Shown one piece after another: positions 36,003 to 45,391 of a DNA stretch of 64,000 bases. The DNA lies in the NCBI RefSeq assembly GCF_000182645.1, contig NZ_ACQA01000002.1, forward strand, positions 1,545,001 to 1,609,000, read 5' to 3'. This DNA comes from Brucella intermedia LMG 3301 (GTDB taxonomy: Bacteria > Pseudomonadota > Alphaproteobacteria > Rhizobiales > Rhizobiaceae). The position numbers and the translations under genes were made by a program. The notes beneath the pieces were generated by a model that saw only the letters and a list, made by a program, of their open reading frames with translations, did no database searches and was not told the DNA's origin. Each line of letters begins with the position of its first letter. Within the stretch, counting starts at the first letter, position 1.

Positions 36003-36877
36003 TGGCCGATCTGGTTACGACTACGCAAAAAGCACCCTCGGAACGCGCTTTGTTTGTCCGTCGGCTGTTCAAACGCAAGACAGTGGCGGCTGGCATTATC
36101 GTGCTTGCGGTCTTTGCCATCCTCGCGCTGCTGGCGCCCTGGATTGCACCTTATTCGCCGTCGAAGCTATCCATCGTCAACCGTCTCAAGCCGCCGAGCG
36201 AAATGTTCTGGTTTGGCACGGATGAGTTCGGACGTGACGTCTTTTCTCGTACGATCTATGCCGGACGGCTGTCACTTATGGTGGGCGCGGCTGTTGTCGT
36301 CCTGTCGGCGATCATAGGAGTGACACTCGGATTGCTCGCAGGTTTCTTTCAGCGTCTGGATACTCCCATCGCTCGCCTGATCGACGCGATGATGGCGTTC
36401 CCCGACATTCTGCTGGCCATCGCGCTGGTCGCTGCGCTCGGCCCATCGCTGGCGACGGTCATCGTTGCCCTGTCAGTCGTCTACTCACCGAGGCTGGCGC
36501 GCATCGTGCGCGCCTCGACGCTGGTGATCCGTGAATTGCCTTATGTCGAGGCGGCTCAATCGCTTGGAATCTCGACATTCCACATCATGACGCGGCACGT
36601 GCTGAGAAATCTGATCTCGCCCATCATCGTGCAGTGCACTTTCCTCTTTGCGAGCGCAATGCTTGCCGAAGCGGGGCTCTCCTTCCTTGGTCTCGGCGTA
36701 AGCCCCGAGATTCCAACTTGGGGAACCATGATCGCCGCGGGACGCCAATATATCGGCCAAGCCGACTGGATGACCTACTTCCCCGGCTTCGCCATCATTC
36801 TTTCCGTCCTCTCGCTTCAGATGGTTGGCGACGGACTACGCGACATGCTCGATCCAAGACTGCGAAGGGATTTGTAA
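36002..36877 (+). CDS. Oligopeptide-type ABC transporter permease (DppC/OppC family)
   Basis: 291 residues with helix one at KTVAAGIIVLAVFAILALLAPWIA, the FGTDEFGRDVFSRTIYAGR motif, an EAA loop at LPYVEAAQSLGISTFHIMTRHVLRN and the ending LRDMLDPRLRRDL. The matching ATPases are not next to it but fused in one protein at 40800. Confidence 0.95.
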   Translation: MADLVTTTQKAPSERALFVRRLFKRKTVAAGIIVLAVFAILALLAPWIAPYSPSKLSIVNRLKPPSEMFWFGTDEFGRDVFSRTIYAGRLSLMVGAAVVVLSAIIGVTLGLLAGFFQRLDTPIARLIDAMMAFPDILLAIALVAALGPSLATVIVALSVVYSPRLARIVRASTLVIRELPYVEAAQSLGISTFHIMTRHVLRNLISPIIVQCTFLFASAMLAEAGLSFLGLGVSPEIPTWGTMIAAGRQYIGQADWMTYFPGFAIILSVLSLQMVGDGLRDMLDPRLRRDL

Positions 36878-36878
36878 T

Positions 36879-38084
36879 ATGATTTCCGGTGAACAGGCGA
36901 AGCCGCTTCTCATCACCAATGTCAGACCGGTAGCTTTCGGTGAACATTCCGATACGACGACCGATATTCTCGTCGGGAAGGACGGCAATATCAGCGCCAT
37001 CGGCAAGTCGTTGAACGCACCGGCAGAGGTGGAGCGGATCGATGGCAAGGGAGCCTGGATTTCGCCGGGTTGGGTCGATCTGCATGTTCATATCTGGCAT
37101 GGTGGTACGGATATCTCGATACGCCCTTCCGAATGCGGCGCTGAACGAGGGGTGACGACACTCGTCGATGCCGGTTCGGCGGGGGAGGCCAATTTTCACG
37201 GCTTCCGGGAATATATCATTGAACCTGCCAGGGAACGGATCAAAGCCTTCCTCAATCTTGGTTCAATCGGCCTTGTCGCCTGCAACCGGGTTCCGGAATT
37301 GCGCGATATCAAAGATATTGATCTCGACCGTATTCTCGAATGCTACGCAGCCAATAGCGAGCATATCGTGGGGATCAAGGTCCGGGCCAGCCACGTCATA
37401 ACCGGGTCGTGGGGCGTTACGCCAGTCAAGCTTGGCAAGAAGATCGCGAAGATACTGAAAGTGCCCATGATGGTCCATGTGGGTGAGCCGCCCGCGCTCT
37501 ATGATGAAGTTCTTGAAATTCTCGGGCCCGGCGATGTGGTTACGCATTGCTTCAACGGCAAGTCCGGCTCCAGCATCATGGAAGACGAAGACCTGTTCAA
37601 CCTCGCGGAACGCTGCGCGGGCGAGGGCATCCGGCTGGATATTGGCCACGGCGGGGCGTCCTTCTCGTTCAAGGTCGCGGAGGCGGCAATTGAACGGGGA
37701 CTCCTTCCATTCTCGATCTCGACAGACCTGCACGGACATTCGATGAACTTTCCTGTCTGGGATCTGGCGACAACAATGTCCAAATTGCTGTCGGTCAACA
37801 TGCCGTTTGAAAATGTCATCGAAGCCGTCACGCATAACCCGGCATCGGTGATCAAGCTCTCGATGGAAAACCGGCTTTCTGTTGGGCAACGTGCCGATTT
37901 CACGATCTTCGATCTGGTTGATGCCGACTTGGAAGCGACGGATTCCAATGGTGATGTGTCTCGGCTGAACAGGCTTTTTGAGCCCCGCTACGCAGTCATT
38001 GGCGCTGAGGCGATTACGGCCAGCCGCTATGTGCCGCGTGCGCGCAAACTCGTTCGCCACAGCCACGGCTATTCGTGGCGCTGA
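36879..38084 (+). CDS. Amidohydrolase/deacetylase-family metallohydrolase (EF_0837-like)
   Basis: 401 residues from the ATG at 36879, with AAGGGAT upstream and one base after the permease stop; a start at 36825 would overlap the permease. Metal-site features are all visible: DLHVHIW (HxH, about 68), the carboxylated lysine in VGIKVRAS, MVHVGEPP, VTHCFNG and the aspartate in FSISTDLHGHSMNFPVWD. Proteins of this branch are usually paired with a SelA-like PLP enzyme, as here (39568). They probably remove an acyl or carbamoyl group from an imported amino compound. Actual substrate unknown. Confidence 0.87.
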   Translation: MISGEQAKPLLITNVRPVAFGEHSDTTTDILVGKDGNISAIGKSLNAPAEVERIDGKGAWISPGWVDLHVHIWHGGTDISIRPSECGAERGVTTLVDAGSAGEANFHGFREYIIEPARERIKAFLNLGSIGLVACNRVPELRDIKDIDLDRILECYAANSEHIVGIKVRASHVITGSWGVTPVKLGKKIAKILKVPMMVHVGEPPALYDEVLEILGPGDVVTHCFNGKSGSSIMEDEDLFNLAERCAGEGIRLDIGHGGASFSFKVAEAAIERGLLPFSISTDLHGHSMNFPVWDLATTMSKLLSVNMPFENVIEAVTHNPASVIKLSMENRLSVGQRADFTIFDLVDADLEATDSNGDVSRLNRLFEPRYAVIGAEAITASRYVPRARKLVRHSHGYSWR

Positions 38085-38146
38085 AACTGGCAGCGCCGCA
38101 TTGAATTTTGCGGGAACGTCCCGTGACGAAATGATGAGGAAAATTC

Positions 38147-38641
38147 GTGTCCCATTCTCTCCAAACGACCGAAGTACGATACTCCCCCTATGAGCGCCTG
38201 GCTTCACTTGGCATAACCTTGCCGCCGCCGCCGCCGCCCATCGCGAACTTTGTCACGCATGTTCGGGAAGGCAACATCCTCTATCTTTCCGGGCAAGGGC
38301 CAAGGGAAGAGAGCGGACATTTGCGGGCCGGTAAGGTCGGCGGCGACATCGGCGTGGATCAGGCCTATCAGGATGCCCGTCTCACCGGTATCAATCTGCT
38401 GGCCGTCATGCACGGAGCGCTTGGCGACCTTTCCCGTGTAAAGCGTGTCGTGAAGCTGTTGGGCATGGTCAACGCCGTGCCCGACTTCGAGCTACACCCC
38501 AATGTCATCAACGGCTGCTCCGATCTTTTCATCGAAGTGTTTGGTGCAGCCGGTCAACATGCGCGTTCAGCCGTCGGCTTCGGTTCCTTGCCGGGCAATA
38601 TCACGGTTGAGATCGAAGCGATCGTCGCCCTGAAAGACTAG
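38147..38641 (+). CDS. RidA/YjgF-family protein without the catalytic arginine
   Basis: 164 residues, GTG start with GAGGA six bases upstream. An extended N-terminus with a six-proline run (LPPPPPPIANFVTH) leads into the RidA fold: LYLSGQGP, then ARLTGINLLAVMHGALGDLSRVKRVVKLLGMVN, then VEIEAIVALKD. In RidA proper an arginine before LP is needed for imine hydrolysis; here the segment reads FGSLPGN, with serine. It therefore fits the YjgF subgroup without proven deaminase activity. It may still bind a reactive intermediate of the PLP enzyme in this operon. Confidence 0.88.
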   Translation: MSHSLQTTEVRYSPYERLASLGITLPPPPPPIANFVTHVREGNILYLSGQGPREESGHLRAGKVGGDIGVDQAYQDARLTGINLLAVMHGALGDLSRVKRVVKLLGMVNAVPDFELHPNVINGCSDLFIEVFGAAGQHARSAVGFGSLPGNITVEIEAIVALKD

Positions 38642-38648
38642 GACAGCG

Positions 38649-39476
38649 TCAATGATTGCGCCAGCCCATCAGCTTTTCGATCTTCGCCGCCGAAGCGCGC
38701 ACCTGACCGGTGTAGCGGCTTTCGTCGGAAAGCACTTTCTGTTCAGGAAGCACGATGGAGATTGTCGCAACGCATTGTCCATCGCGGTCGCAGATCGGGG
38801 AAGCAATGCAGGCAACGGCATAGTCGGATTCCGCAATCTGGATCGAGAGCCGCTCATCGAAGGCTTTCGCCGCAGCCTCCGAGAGACTCGTGGCGTCGAT
38901 TTCGGCCCGACCGGTCGGAGAAGTCCGGGCGCAGCGCTTGAAAAGCTCGATCCGTTCATTCTCAGCCAAATGCCCCACCAGAAGCCGACCGGATGCAGTC
39001 CAGTTCAAAGGTACTCTTGTGCCGACACGCGAGGCAACCTGAAACGGGCTTGGTCCGTCCGCCATGGCCAGAACAAGCATATGGTCTCCATCCCGGCCGC
39101 ACAGTTGCACTGCTTCGTTCGCTTCGCGGCAGAGATCATGCATTTCGTGCGTGGCGACGCTCATGAAATCAAGCGACCGCGCGTAGGCAAGACCGTAATG
39201 ATAGAGCCGCGCACCGAGCCAGATCGCACCGTCCGCGTTGCGGGCGAGCATGTTTTTCTCAACGAGATCATCGATGGTCACATAGACCGTGGACAGAGGC
39301 GCCTTGATCGCCTTGGCAATCGCATAGGGACCAGCTGGAGCGCCGGCCTCATAAAGATAGTCAATCACCTGCAACGCACGGTCGATGCCGCTGACACGCG
39401 AGCGGCGTGTCGACTTGGTTTCGGTATCGTCTGCAGGGGACGTTTCGGCGGGAATAGCGGTTGACAATACGCTCAC
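38649..39476 (-). CDS. IclR-family transcriptional regulator
   Basis: 275 residues from a GTG at 39476 with GGAG seven bases upstream. An N-terminal winged helix (IDRALQVIDYLYEAGAPAGPYAIAKAIKAPLSTVYVTIDDLVEKNML, about 30-80) is followed by the IclR effector domain with GTRVPLNWTASGRLLVGHL and AVACIASPICDRDGQCVATISIVLP. It is divergent from the SelA-like gene with a 91-base gap and convergent with the RidA-like gene. It is the obvious local regulator of the transporter and enzymes; its ligand is unknown. Confidence 0.93.
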   Translation of the reverse strand: MSVLSTAIPAETSPADDTETKSTRRSRVSGIDRALQVIDYLYEAGAPAGPYAIAKAIKAPLSTVYVTIDDLVEKNMLARNADGAIWLGARLYHYGLAYARSLDFMSVATHEMHDLCREANEAVQLCGRDGDHMLVLAMADGPSPFQVASRVGTRVPLNWTASGRLLVGHLAENERIELFKRCARTSPTGRAEIDATSLSEAAAKAFDERLSIQIAESDYAVACIASPICDRDGQCVATISIVLPEQKVLSDESRYTGQVRASAAKIEKLMGWRNH

Positions 39477-39567
39477 TCAAGTGCTCCGTGTGAAATTCGA
39501 GAAGTTATTACATTATTATGGCATATATGTCGATACCTGAGACAGCGAAAGAAATGGGAGAATTGAC

Positions 39568-40764
39568 ATGACCGATGATATCCGCCGCAAGATCGGGCTT
39601 CGACCGGTCATCAATGTTTCCGGCACGATGACATCGCTTGGCGCATCCATCGTGGTGCCCGAGGCAATAGAGGCGATGGCAGCGATCTTGCCCCAGTTCG
39701 TCGAGGTCAACGATCTCCAGCGCAAGGCAAGCGAAGTGATTGCACGGTTGACAGGCGGCGAAGCTGGCTTCGTCACGGCGTCCTGCTCGTCAGGCATTAC
39801 ACTTACTGTTGCCGGAACCATGACAGGCAACAACCTTCTCGCGATTGAAAGGCTGCCGGATACGACGCCTGAAAAGAACGAAGTTCTGGTGCAGACCGGT
39901 CACGTGGTCAGTTACGGCGCTCCGGTCGATCAGGCAATCCGGCTTGCGGGAGGCAAGGTCGTCCTGATCGGACAGGCGACATCTACCCATCGCTATCACA
40001 TGGAGAATGCGATTACCGAAAAGACGGCTGCGGCGGTTTATGTCGTATCGCACCATGTTGTGGACTATGGCCTTCTGCATCTAAGCGAGTTTGTCGAGAT
40101 CGCGCACGCCAGGGGCGTGCCGGTGATCGTGGATGCTGCATCCGAATATGACCTGAAGCTCTTTCTGGAAAAGGGCGCAGATATTGCAATCTATTCGGGA
40201 CACAAGTTTCTTGGCGGCCCAAGCTCGGGGATTGTCGCAGGCAAGAAGGAACTCGTTCGCCATGCTTTCCTGCAAAATCTCGGCATTGGGCGCGGCATGA
40301 AAGTTGGCAAAGAGAGCATTTACGGCGTCATGGCTGCACTGGAAGCATGGGAAAAGCGTGACCATGCCGGAATTCGCGAACGGGAAACCGGATATCTGGA
40401 ACTGTGGAAGAGAACGCTTGATGGCCGCCCCGGTGTCACGGCTCTGATCGAACCAGATCCGACGAACAATCCGCTCGACCGCCTGCGAGTGATTGTGTCT
40501 GCAGCCGATGCGCACATCACGGCTTGGGATCTCGTAACCGCTCTTGCGCATGGGAATCCACCGATCATAACCCGTGACCATGAGGTAGAGCACAACTATT
40601 TCTATCTCGACCCATGCAATCTGCATCCCGGACAGGAGACTGTCGTGGCTCGACGTTTGGGTGAGGAACTCGACAGAGCCCGGGCATCGAACGAGATTAT
40701 CGCTACCCCCTTTGAGGACCGAAGCAGGCATCGCTTCGATGGCTTGCTGCGTTGGCCGGATTGA
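39568..40764 (+). CDS. SelA-like PLP-dependent enzyme (EF_0839/DgaE-like)
   Basis: 398 residues of the SelA/aminotransferase-V-like fold. The N-terminus is [23 protein letters not shown], the glycine-rich cofactor loop is [17 protein letters not shown], and the PLP lysine is in [18 protein letters not shown], preceded by [10 protein letters not shown]. Relatives include D-glucosaminate-6-phosphate ammonia-lyase and uncharacterised partners of EF_0837-type amidohydrolases. It is thus probably a lyase or ammonia-eliminating enzyme acting after the deacetylase. It has a GGGAG ribosome binding site and starts 91 bases from the IclR gene. Confidence 0.85.
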   Translation: MTDDIRRKIGLRPVINVSGTMTSLGASIVVPEAIEAMAAILPQFVEVNDLQRKASEVIARLTGGEAGFVTASCSSGITLTVAGTMTGNNLLAIERLPDTTPEKNEVLVQTGHVVSYGAPVDQAIRLAGGKVVLIGQATSTHRYHMENAITEKTAAAVYVVSHHVVDYGLLHLSEFVEIAHARGVPVIVDAASEYDLKLFLEKGADIAIYSGHKFLGGPSSGIVAGKKELVRHAFLQNLGIGRGMKVGKESIYGVMAALEAWEKRDHAGIRERETGYLELWKRTLDGRPGVTALIEPDPTNNPLDRLRVIVSAADAHITAWDLVTALAHGNPPIITRDHEVEHNYFYLDPCNLHPGQETVVARRLGEELDRARASNEIIATPFEDRSRHRFDGLLRWPD

Positions 40765-40799
40765 TGGCTGGCAGAGGCTGAGTAACGCGGAGGAACATT

Positions 40800-42644
40800 A
40801 TGACGTCTGGGAAATTTGCGACGGTTGGAAAACACGAACCTGTTTTATCCGTTCGAGGACTGACTACCTCCTTTCTGGTCGACGGCGCATGGAAACCGGT
40901 TGTCGATGATGTTTCCTTCGACGTTCATCCGGGAGAAACCGTCGCAATCGTCGGCGAATCCGGCTCGGGCAAGAGTGTTACTTCGCTGTCGATCATGCGT
41001 CTTCTGCAGAAGGATACGAGCCGCATCGAAGGCAGTATCAGCTTGGCCAGTCGGGAGCTTCTGACGCTCTCGGAAAATGAAATGCGCCGCATTCGCGGCA
41101 ACGAAATTGCCATGATCTTTCAGGAGCCGATGACGAGCCTCAATCCGCTCTTCACAATCGGCGACCAGATTTCCGAAGCATTGCTCTGCCATTCGCAAAT
41201 GTCGAAGGCAGACGCGCGCGCTGAGACGGTCCGCTTGCTTGAAAAGGTCCGCATTCCGTCCGCTGCATCCCGCTTTGATGAATATCCGCATCGTTTTTCG
41301 GGCGGTATGCGTCAGCGCGTCATGATTGCAATGGCTCTGGCATCGAGACCCAAATTGCTGATCGCCGACGAACCGACCACGGCACTGGATGTAACCATTC
41401 AAGGCCAAATCCTCGATCTTATCAAAACGTTGCAGGAAGAAGAGGGCACTTCGGTTCTTTTCATTACGCATGATATGGGCGTGGTGGCGGAAATATCGGA
41501 TCGTACTGTTGTCATGTTTCGTGGAAAGCAGGTTGAGACAGGACAGACGGCCGATATTTTCAGGCAAAGCAAACATCCCTATACGCGAGCACTTTTGTCG
41601 GCGGTTCCTGTACTGGGTTCGATGCAGGGCTATCAACGTCCTCTACGGTTTCCGATAGTAGACGATGCGACTGGGCTCGCGGAAAAACCGGTCGAAGTGG
41701 CGGATACCGTCGACAACGTCGATGTTCCGGTGCTGGAAGTAAAAGGTCTTACAAAGCGCTTCGAGATTTATTCAGGCTTCATGTCTCGACTGAGCGGGCG
41801 TGTCCATGCGGTGGAGAACGTGTCTTTCACTCTGCGCAAGGGGGAAACCCTTTCGCTGGTCGGCGAAAGCGGGTGCGGGAAATCGACGACCGGGCGCGCC
41901 ATCATGCGATTGACCGAACCGGACTCCGGTGAGGTTCTGGTGGAAGGCCAGAATATCCTCAGCCTCGGCAGGCAGTCCATGCGCGAGATGCGCCGAACTG
42001 TTCAGATGATCTTTCAGGATCCTTACGCGTCGTTGAACCCGCGTATGACGGTGGGAGCCGCCATTGCGGAACCTTACATTGAACACCGGTTGGGAAGCGC
42101 AAGGGATGCGAAGAATGTTGTCGCAGACATGCTGGAAAAGGTCGGCCTGACGCCGGATATGGCAAAGCGCTACCCGCATGAATTTTCCGGCGGGCAAAGA
42201 CAGCGCATCTGTATCGCCCGCGCGCTTGCCCTGAAGCCCAAGGTTATCGTTGCCGATGAAAGTGTGTCGGCGCTGGATGTCTCGATCAAGGCTCAGGTCA
42301 TCAACCTCATGCTGGATCTTCAGGAGAGCCTTGATCTAGCGTTCCTGTTCATCTCGCATGACATGGCCGTTGTGGAGCGTGTAAGCCATCGCGTGGCCGT
42401 AATGTATCTGGGCGAGATCGTAGAAATAGGGCCGAGGTCGTCGGTCTTTGAAAACCCCCAACACGACTATACACGCAAGCTGATGGCGGCGGTTCCGATC
42501 CCTGACCCTGACCGACGCAAGACCAGGCTTTCAAGCGAAGGGGGAGAACTCAAGAGCCCTATTCGGCCCGCGGATTTTGTCGTGCCTTTGCGTGAATATC
42601 GCGAGGTTTCGCCGGAGCACTTCGTGGCGTTGTGGGGCACGTGA
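40800..42644 (+). CDS. Fused double-ATPase of oligopeptide-type ABC transporter (OppD-OppF fusion)
   Basis: 614 residues with two complete nucleotide-binding domains. Domain 1 (about 15-275): GESGSGKS, FSGGMRQR and LLIADEPTTALD. Domain 2 (about 305-590): GESGCGKST, FSGGQRQR and VIVADESVSALD. The second Walker B has ADESVSALD, with serine where proline is usual. It completes the importer begun at 33463 and replaces the separate DppD and DppF seen in the first operon of the window. A CGGAGGA precedes the ATG. Confidence 0.94.
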   Translation: MTSGKFATVGKHEPVLSVRGLTTSFLVDGAWKPVVDDVSFDVHPGETVAIVGESGSGKSVTSLSIMRLLQKDTSRIEGSISLASRELLTLSENEMRRIRGNEIAMIFQEPMTSLNPLFTIGDQISEALLCHSQMSKADARAETVRLLEKVRIPSAASRFDEYPHRFSGGMRQRVMIAMALASRPKLLIADEPTTALDVTIQGQILDLIKTLQEEEGTSVLFITHDMGVVAEISDRTVVMFRGKQVETGQTADIFRQSKHPYTRALLSAVPVLGSMQGYQRPLRFPIVDDATGLAEKPVEVADTVDNVDVPVLEVKGLTKRFEIYSGFMSRLSGRVHAVENVSFTLRKGETLSLVGESGCGKSTTGRAIMRLTEPDSGEVLVEGQNILSLGRQSMREMRRTVQMIFQDPYASLNPRMTVGAAIAEPYIEHRLGSARDAKNVVADMLEKVGLTPDMAKRYPHEFSGGQRQRICIARALALKPKVIVADESVSALDVSIKAQVINLMLDLQESLDLAFLFISHDMAVVERVSHRVAVMYLGEIVEIGPRSSVFENPQHDYTRKLMAAVPIPDPDRRKTRLSSEGGELKSPIRPADFVVPLREYREVSPEHFVALWGT

Positions 42645-42664
42645 TCTTACGAGCGGACTTATGA

Positions 42665-42856
42665 TTGATCCGGCGCTGCCCCAGCTTCGCCAACAGCAAC
42701 GAACGCCTATGGGGTGGCGTCGGGCTGGGCGGTAGCTACAATTGGGATGGCGATAAATATTCGATCTATGGAAAGGGTTCAGTTAACACCAGCCTGGCCG
42801 AATTCGGTGATAGTTACTGCTACAAGGGAAATATCGGCTTTCGCGTAAAGTGGTGA
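42665..42856 (+). pseudogene. C-terminal fragment of an autotransporter beta-barrel
   Basis: The frame ends SNERLWGGVGLGGSYNWDGD, KYSIYGKGSVNTSLAEFGDS and YKGNIGFRVKW, then stop. This is the last 50 or so residues of a Brucella-type monomeric autotransporter, with the terminal aromatic residue needed for outer-membrane insertion. The passenger and most of the barrel are missing; upstream is the ABC gene with no remnant. It is a deletion scar. The 227 bases that follow, up to the SDR gene, show no gene. Confidence 0.7.
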
Positions 42857-43026
42857 TTAGCGGATTTATCGCTTCAGAGCATAGGCTCGCACACACCGGG
42901 CCCGGAGGCGTCTGCATATCTTTGAGGTGGTCAAGAGAAACCTTCTATGAGCACCTCGACCGCGTTCCAGAGGGGATAAATACCCCCAAATTGTCTTCGT
43001 GGCTGGCACCACCAAAGTTTTGTCCT

Positions 43027-43051
43027 GGAACATATGCCGCAGCTCGCTGTT
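43027..43051 (+). promoter_or_regulatory. EcfG-type promoter upstream of SDR
   Basis: GGAAC at 43027-43031, 16-base spacer, TGTT at 43048-43051 (GGAAC-N18-TT), ending 33 bases before the SDR ATG. Confidence 0.5.
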
Positions 43052-43083
43052 AGGGCGGTGAGCGAAAGAAAGGACAAGCCGAA

Positions 43084-43944
43084 ATGGAAAGACAATATCC
43101 ACAGCCGCCGTTCGAAACCCAGCACCAACCCATGCCCGGTTACACAGAAAAGATGAATCCGACGCCCGACCATGGGGAAACCTCCTACAAGGGGTCGGGC
43201 AAACTGGAGGGGTTGCGGGCGATTATCACGGGGGGAGACAGCGGTATCGGCCGAGCTGTGGCGATAGCATATGCACGCGAAGGCGCGGATATGCTGATCG
43301 CCTATCTGGAAGAAGATGAAGACGCGCTCGCCACCAAATCACTCATTGAGAAAGAGGGCAGAAAGGCTGTCCTGATGAAGTGCGATATCCAGCATGCACA
43401 GACTTGCCGCGATGTGGTTGATCGCGCTGTGAGCGAGCTGGGCGGCATCGATATTCTGGTGAACAATGCGGCTCATCAGGCAAGTTTCTCGGCGCTCGAC
43501 GATATCAGCGACGAGGAGTGGGAACTGACGTTTCGCGTCAACATCCACGCGATGTTCTATCTGACGAAAGCAGCCATTCCTCACATGAAACCCGGATCTG
43601 CGATCATTAATACGGCTTCCATCAATTCTGATATGCCGAATCCGAGTCTGCTGGCCTATGCAACGACCAAGGGCGCGATCCAGAATTTTACTGCGGGACT
43701 GGCGCAGCTTCTGGCGGAAAAGGACATTCGCGCCAATGCTGTCGCTCCCGGGCCGGTATGGACCCCACTCATTCCCTCAACCCTTCCCGAAGATGCGGTA
43801 CGAAATTTCGGCAAGCAGACACCTATGAAAAGGCCTGCCCAACCGGCAGAACTTGCTTCTGCTTATGTCATGCTGGCAGACCCGCTGTCGAGCTTCACTT
43901 CGGGCGCCACCGTAGCTGTCACCGGCGGCAAGCCGCTCCTGTAG
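43084..43944 (+). CDS. Short-chain dehydrogenase/reductase (YghA-like)
   Basis: 286 residues. A 40-residue N-terminal extension rich in Pro and Gln (ERQYPQPPFETQHQPMPGYTEKMNP) precedes the Rossmann domain, as in YghA and stress-related relatives. Cofactor motif ITGGDSGIGRAVA (about 50), NNAA at about 128, catalytic serine in NTASINS and Tyr-x3-Lys in LAYATTKGA. The end is TSGATVAVTGGKPLL. The extension and the EcfG-type promoter suggest a general stress protein. Substrate unknown. Confidence 0.93.
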   Translation: MERQYPQPPFETQHQPMPGYTEKMNPTPDHGETSYKGSGKLEGLRAIITGGDSGIGRAVAIAYAREGADMLIAYLEEDEDALATKSLIEKEGRKAVLMKCDIQHAQTCRDVVDRAVSELGGIDILVNNAAHQASFSALDDISDEEWELTFRVNIHAMFYLTKAAIPHMKPGSAIINTASINSDMPNPSLLAYATTKGAIQNFTAGLAQLLAEKDIRANAVAPGPVWTPLIPSTLPEDAVRNFGKQTPMKRPAQPAELASAYVMLADPLSSFTSGATVAVTGGKPLL

Positions 43945-43983
43945 CGGGATGTATCTGCCAGCTGCGGCAGGCGCATTCCACCG

Positions 43984-44427
43984 CTATTTTTTCGGATCGA
44001 TCAATGCCAGGCCCAGTTCCGGTCGATAGGTCCGCATCATGGTGCTTGCGTTTTCCTTGATGATCACCTCCAGCGTTGGGCGGACTGTCGCTTCGATCAG
44101 ATGACCGCCTTTCGCCTCACCACTGCGCATTCCAACAACGACATGCAAATGCAGGCCGGGCCTTCCTTGTTCATCCAGCGCGCAATCGCCGAGCAGGCTG
44201 AGCACTTCGCATTGTTCGTTGATCTCGATCCGGTGATAGTCCTGCCGTTCAAGGTCGAAAAATCCCAGCGTCGCTTGGCTGAAAGCGCCGATCCCGGACA
44301 ACGAGGCCGCAGTGAGGGCCTGTTCGCGGACAAAACGTTCAAGCGTTGCGACCACGGCTTCTTCCCGGGGCAGCACAACGATGAAAGTGCGCTGGCCTTC
44401 GCCTTCTCCCAGTACTTTGAACTGCAT
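43984..44427 (-). CDS. PPC/DUF296-domain protein
   Basis: 147 residues from the ATG at 44427, with CAGGA upstream. One domain only: FIVVLPREEAVVATLERFVREQALTAASLSGIGAFSQATLGFFD, then LHLHVVVGMRSGEAKGGHLIEATVRPTLEVII. Bacterial stand-alone PPC proteins have metal-ligand histidines (here HLHVVVG and GGHLIEA). The fold also occurs in plant AT-hook DNA-binding proteins. Role unknown. Confidence 0.87.
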   Translation of the reverse strand: MQFKVLGEGEGQRTFIVVLPREEAVVATLERFVREQALTAASLSGIGAFSQATLGFFDLERQDYHRIEINEQCEVLSLLGDCALDEQGRPGLHLHVVVGMRSGEAKGGHLIEATVRPTLEVIIKENASTMMRTYRPELGLALIDPKK

Positions 44428-44543
44428 TTCCTGTCTCCTGTTCCTGGGTTTCGGAAACGCAACCAACAGCGCGGCAAAAGGTTTCAGTTCGCTCCAACCT
44501 GAAGAGACAACCGAATTGTTGGAAATTTTTTGGAAGACCGATC

Positions 44544-45272
44544 CTAATCCTGCATCGGCCCAATGCCCTGCATCAGTCGCGCGGATTCCCTTTCCGGCCA
44601 GCCATAGGCGTCCCGGGCATAGCGTTCCAGTTCGTGGCGGTTACGAATAAAAACCACTCCTCGTTCTGACTTGATCAGGCCTAATCCCTCAAGAATGTGA
44701 AGGGAAGTCGTGACACTGGGACGACGAACGGCAAGCATGACTGAGAGGAATTCGTGGGTGAGAGAAATTTTATGGCCGGATATTCGGTCATCGCACATCA
44801 GCAGCCAACGGGCTAAGCGTTGCGTGACGCCGTGAATGGCGTTCGAAACGGCTGTATAAGCAAGCTGAATAGAAAAGGCCTCGATGGATCGGATCATGAT
44901 CTTCGAAAAGTTGCGGTTTCCTTCCATCCACCGGCGAAACTTGTCATAAGGCATTTCGTAGCCTTGCGCGGCGACCTGCACGAGGACATCATATGAACTG
45001 GTTTCGACCCCGGCGATCGCGGAGGTCGGAATATATCCGTCACATCCGAAGATTCCCGCTTCTGCCCGGCGTCCTTCCGTGGTGGTAACGACAATTGAAC
45101 CGATACCCGCCGTGAGGAAATAGACCTTTTCGATCGGCTTTCCCGTTTTCGCGAGTATCGTACCGCGTGGGAGTTCCGCATATGATGTCTCGCGGATGAC
45201 GTTCTCGTAGTCGGACGGAGAAAGCAATGCCAGAAGCTTATTGGCCCTGGCATCTGTCGGCGGAAAAGACAT
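44544..45272 (-). CDS. Crp/Fnr-family transcriptional regulator
   Basis: 242 residues from the ATG at 45272, with GAGGTG six bases upstream; a GTG at 45281 is the alternative. An N-terminal cyclic-nucleotide-binding-like barrel (ETSYAELPRGTILAKTGKPIEKVYFLTAGIGSIVV) is followed by a dimer helix and a C-terminal Crp-type helix-turn-helix (SLTHEFLSVMLAVRRPSVTTSLHILEGLGLI). The Fnr cysteine cluster is absent, so it is not an iron-sulphur oxygen sensor. An EcfG-type promoter lies directly upstream, linking it to the stress response. Confidence 0.92.
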   Translation of the reverse strand: MSFPPTDARANKLLALLSPSDYENVIRETSYAELPRGTILAKTGKPIEKVYFLTAGIGSIVVTTTEGRRAEAGIFGCDGYIPTSAIAGVETSSYDVLVQVAAQGYEMPYDKFRRWMEGNRNFSKIMIRSIEAFSIQLAYTAVSNAIHGVTQRLARWLLMCDDRISGHKISLTHEFLSVMLAVRRPSVTTSLHILEGLGLIKSERGVVFIRNRHELERYARDAYGWPERESARLMQGIGPMQD

Positions 45273-45304
45273 CTGGTGCACCTCGGTCGTTCGTCATGAG
45301 GGTG

Positions 45305-45329
45305 AACCTGCGGAGCAAAAATTGGTTCC
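45305..45329 (-). promoter_or_regulatory. EcfG-type promoter upstream of Crp/Fnr gene
   Basis: On the minus strand GGAAC (45329-45325), 16-base spacer, GGTT (45308-45305), ending 33 bases before the ATG at 45272. Confidence 0.55.
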
Positions 45330-45391
45330 GGAAGCACTTTGCAGAGATCTCGTTTCCAGACTGTGAGCAAGGTTCGCCCACCCCGCTTCGG

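Noticed and set aside
38208..38247. CCG trinucleotide run in the RidA-like gene
   Set aside because: It encodes a proline run; contraction by one unit keeps the frame, so it is not a frame switch.
42866..43173. Minus-strand frames before the SDR gene
   Set aside because: No family similarity; they run antisense through the SDR start and its promoter.
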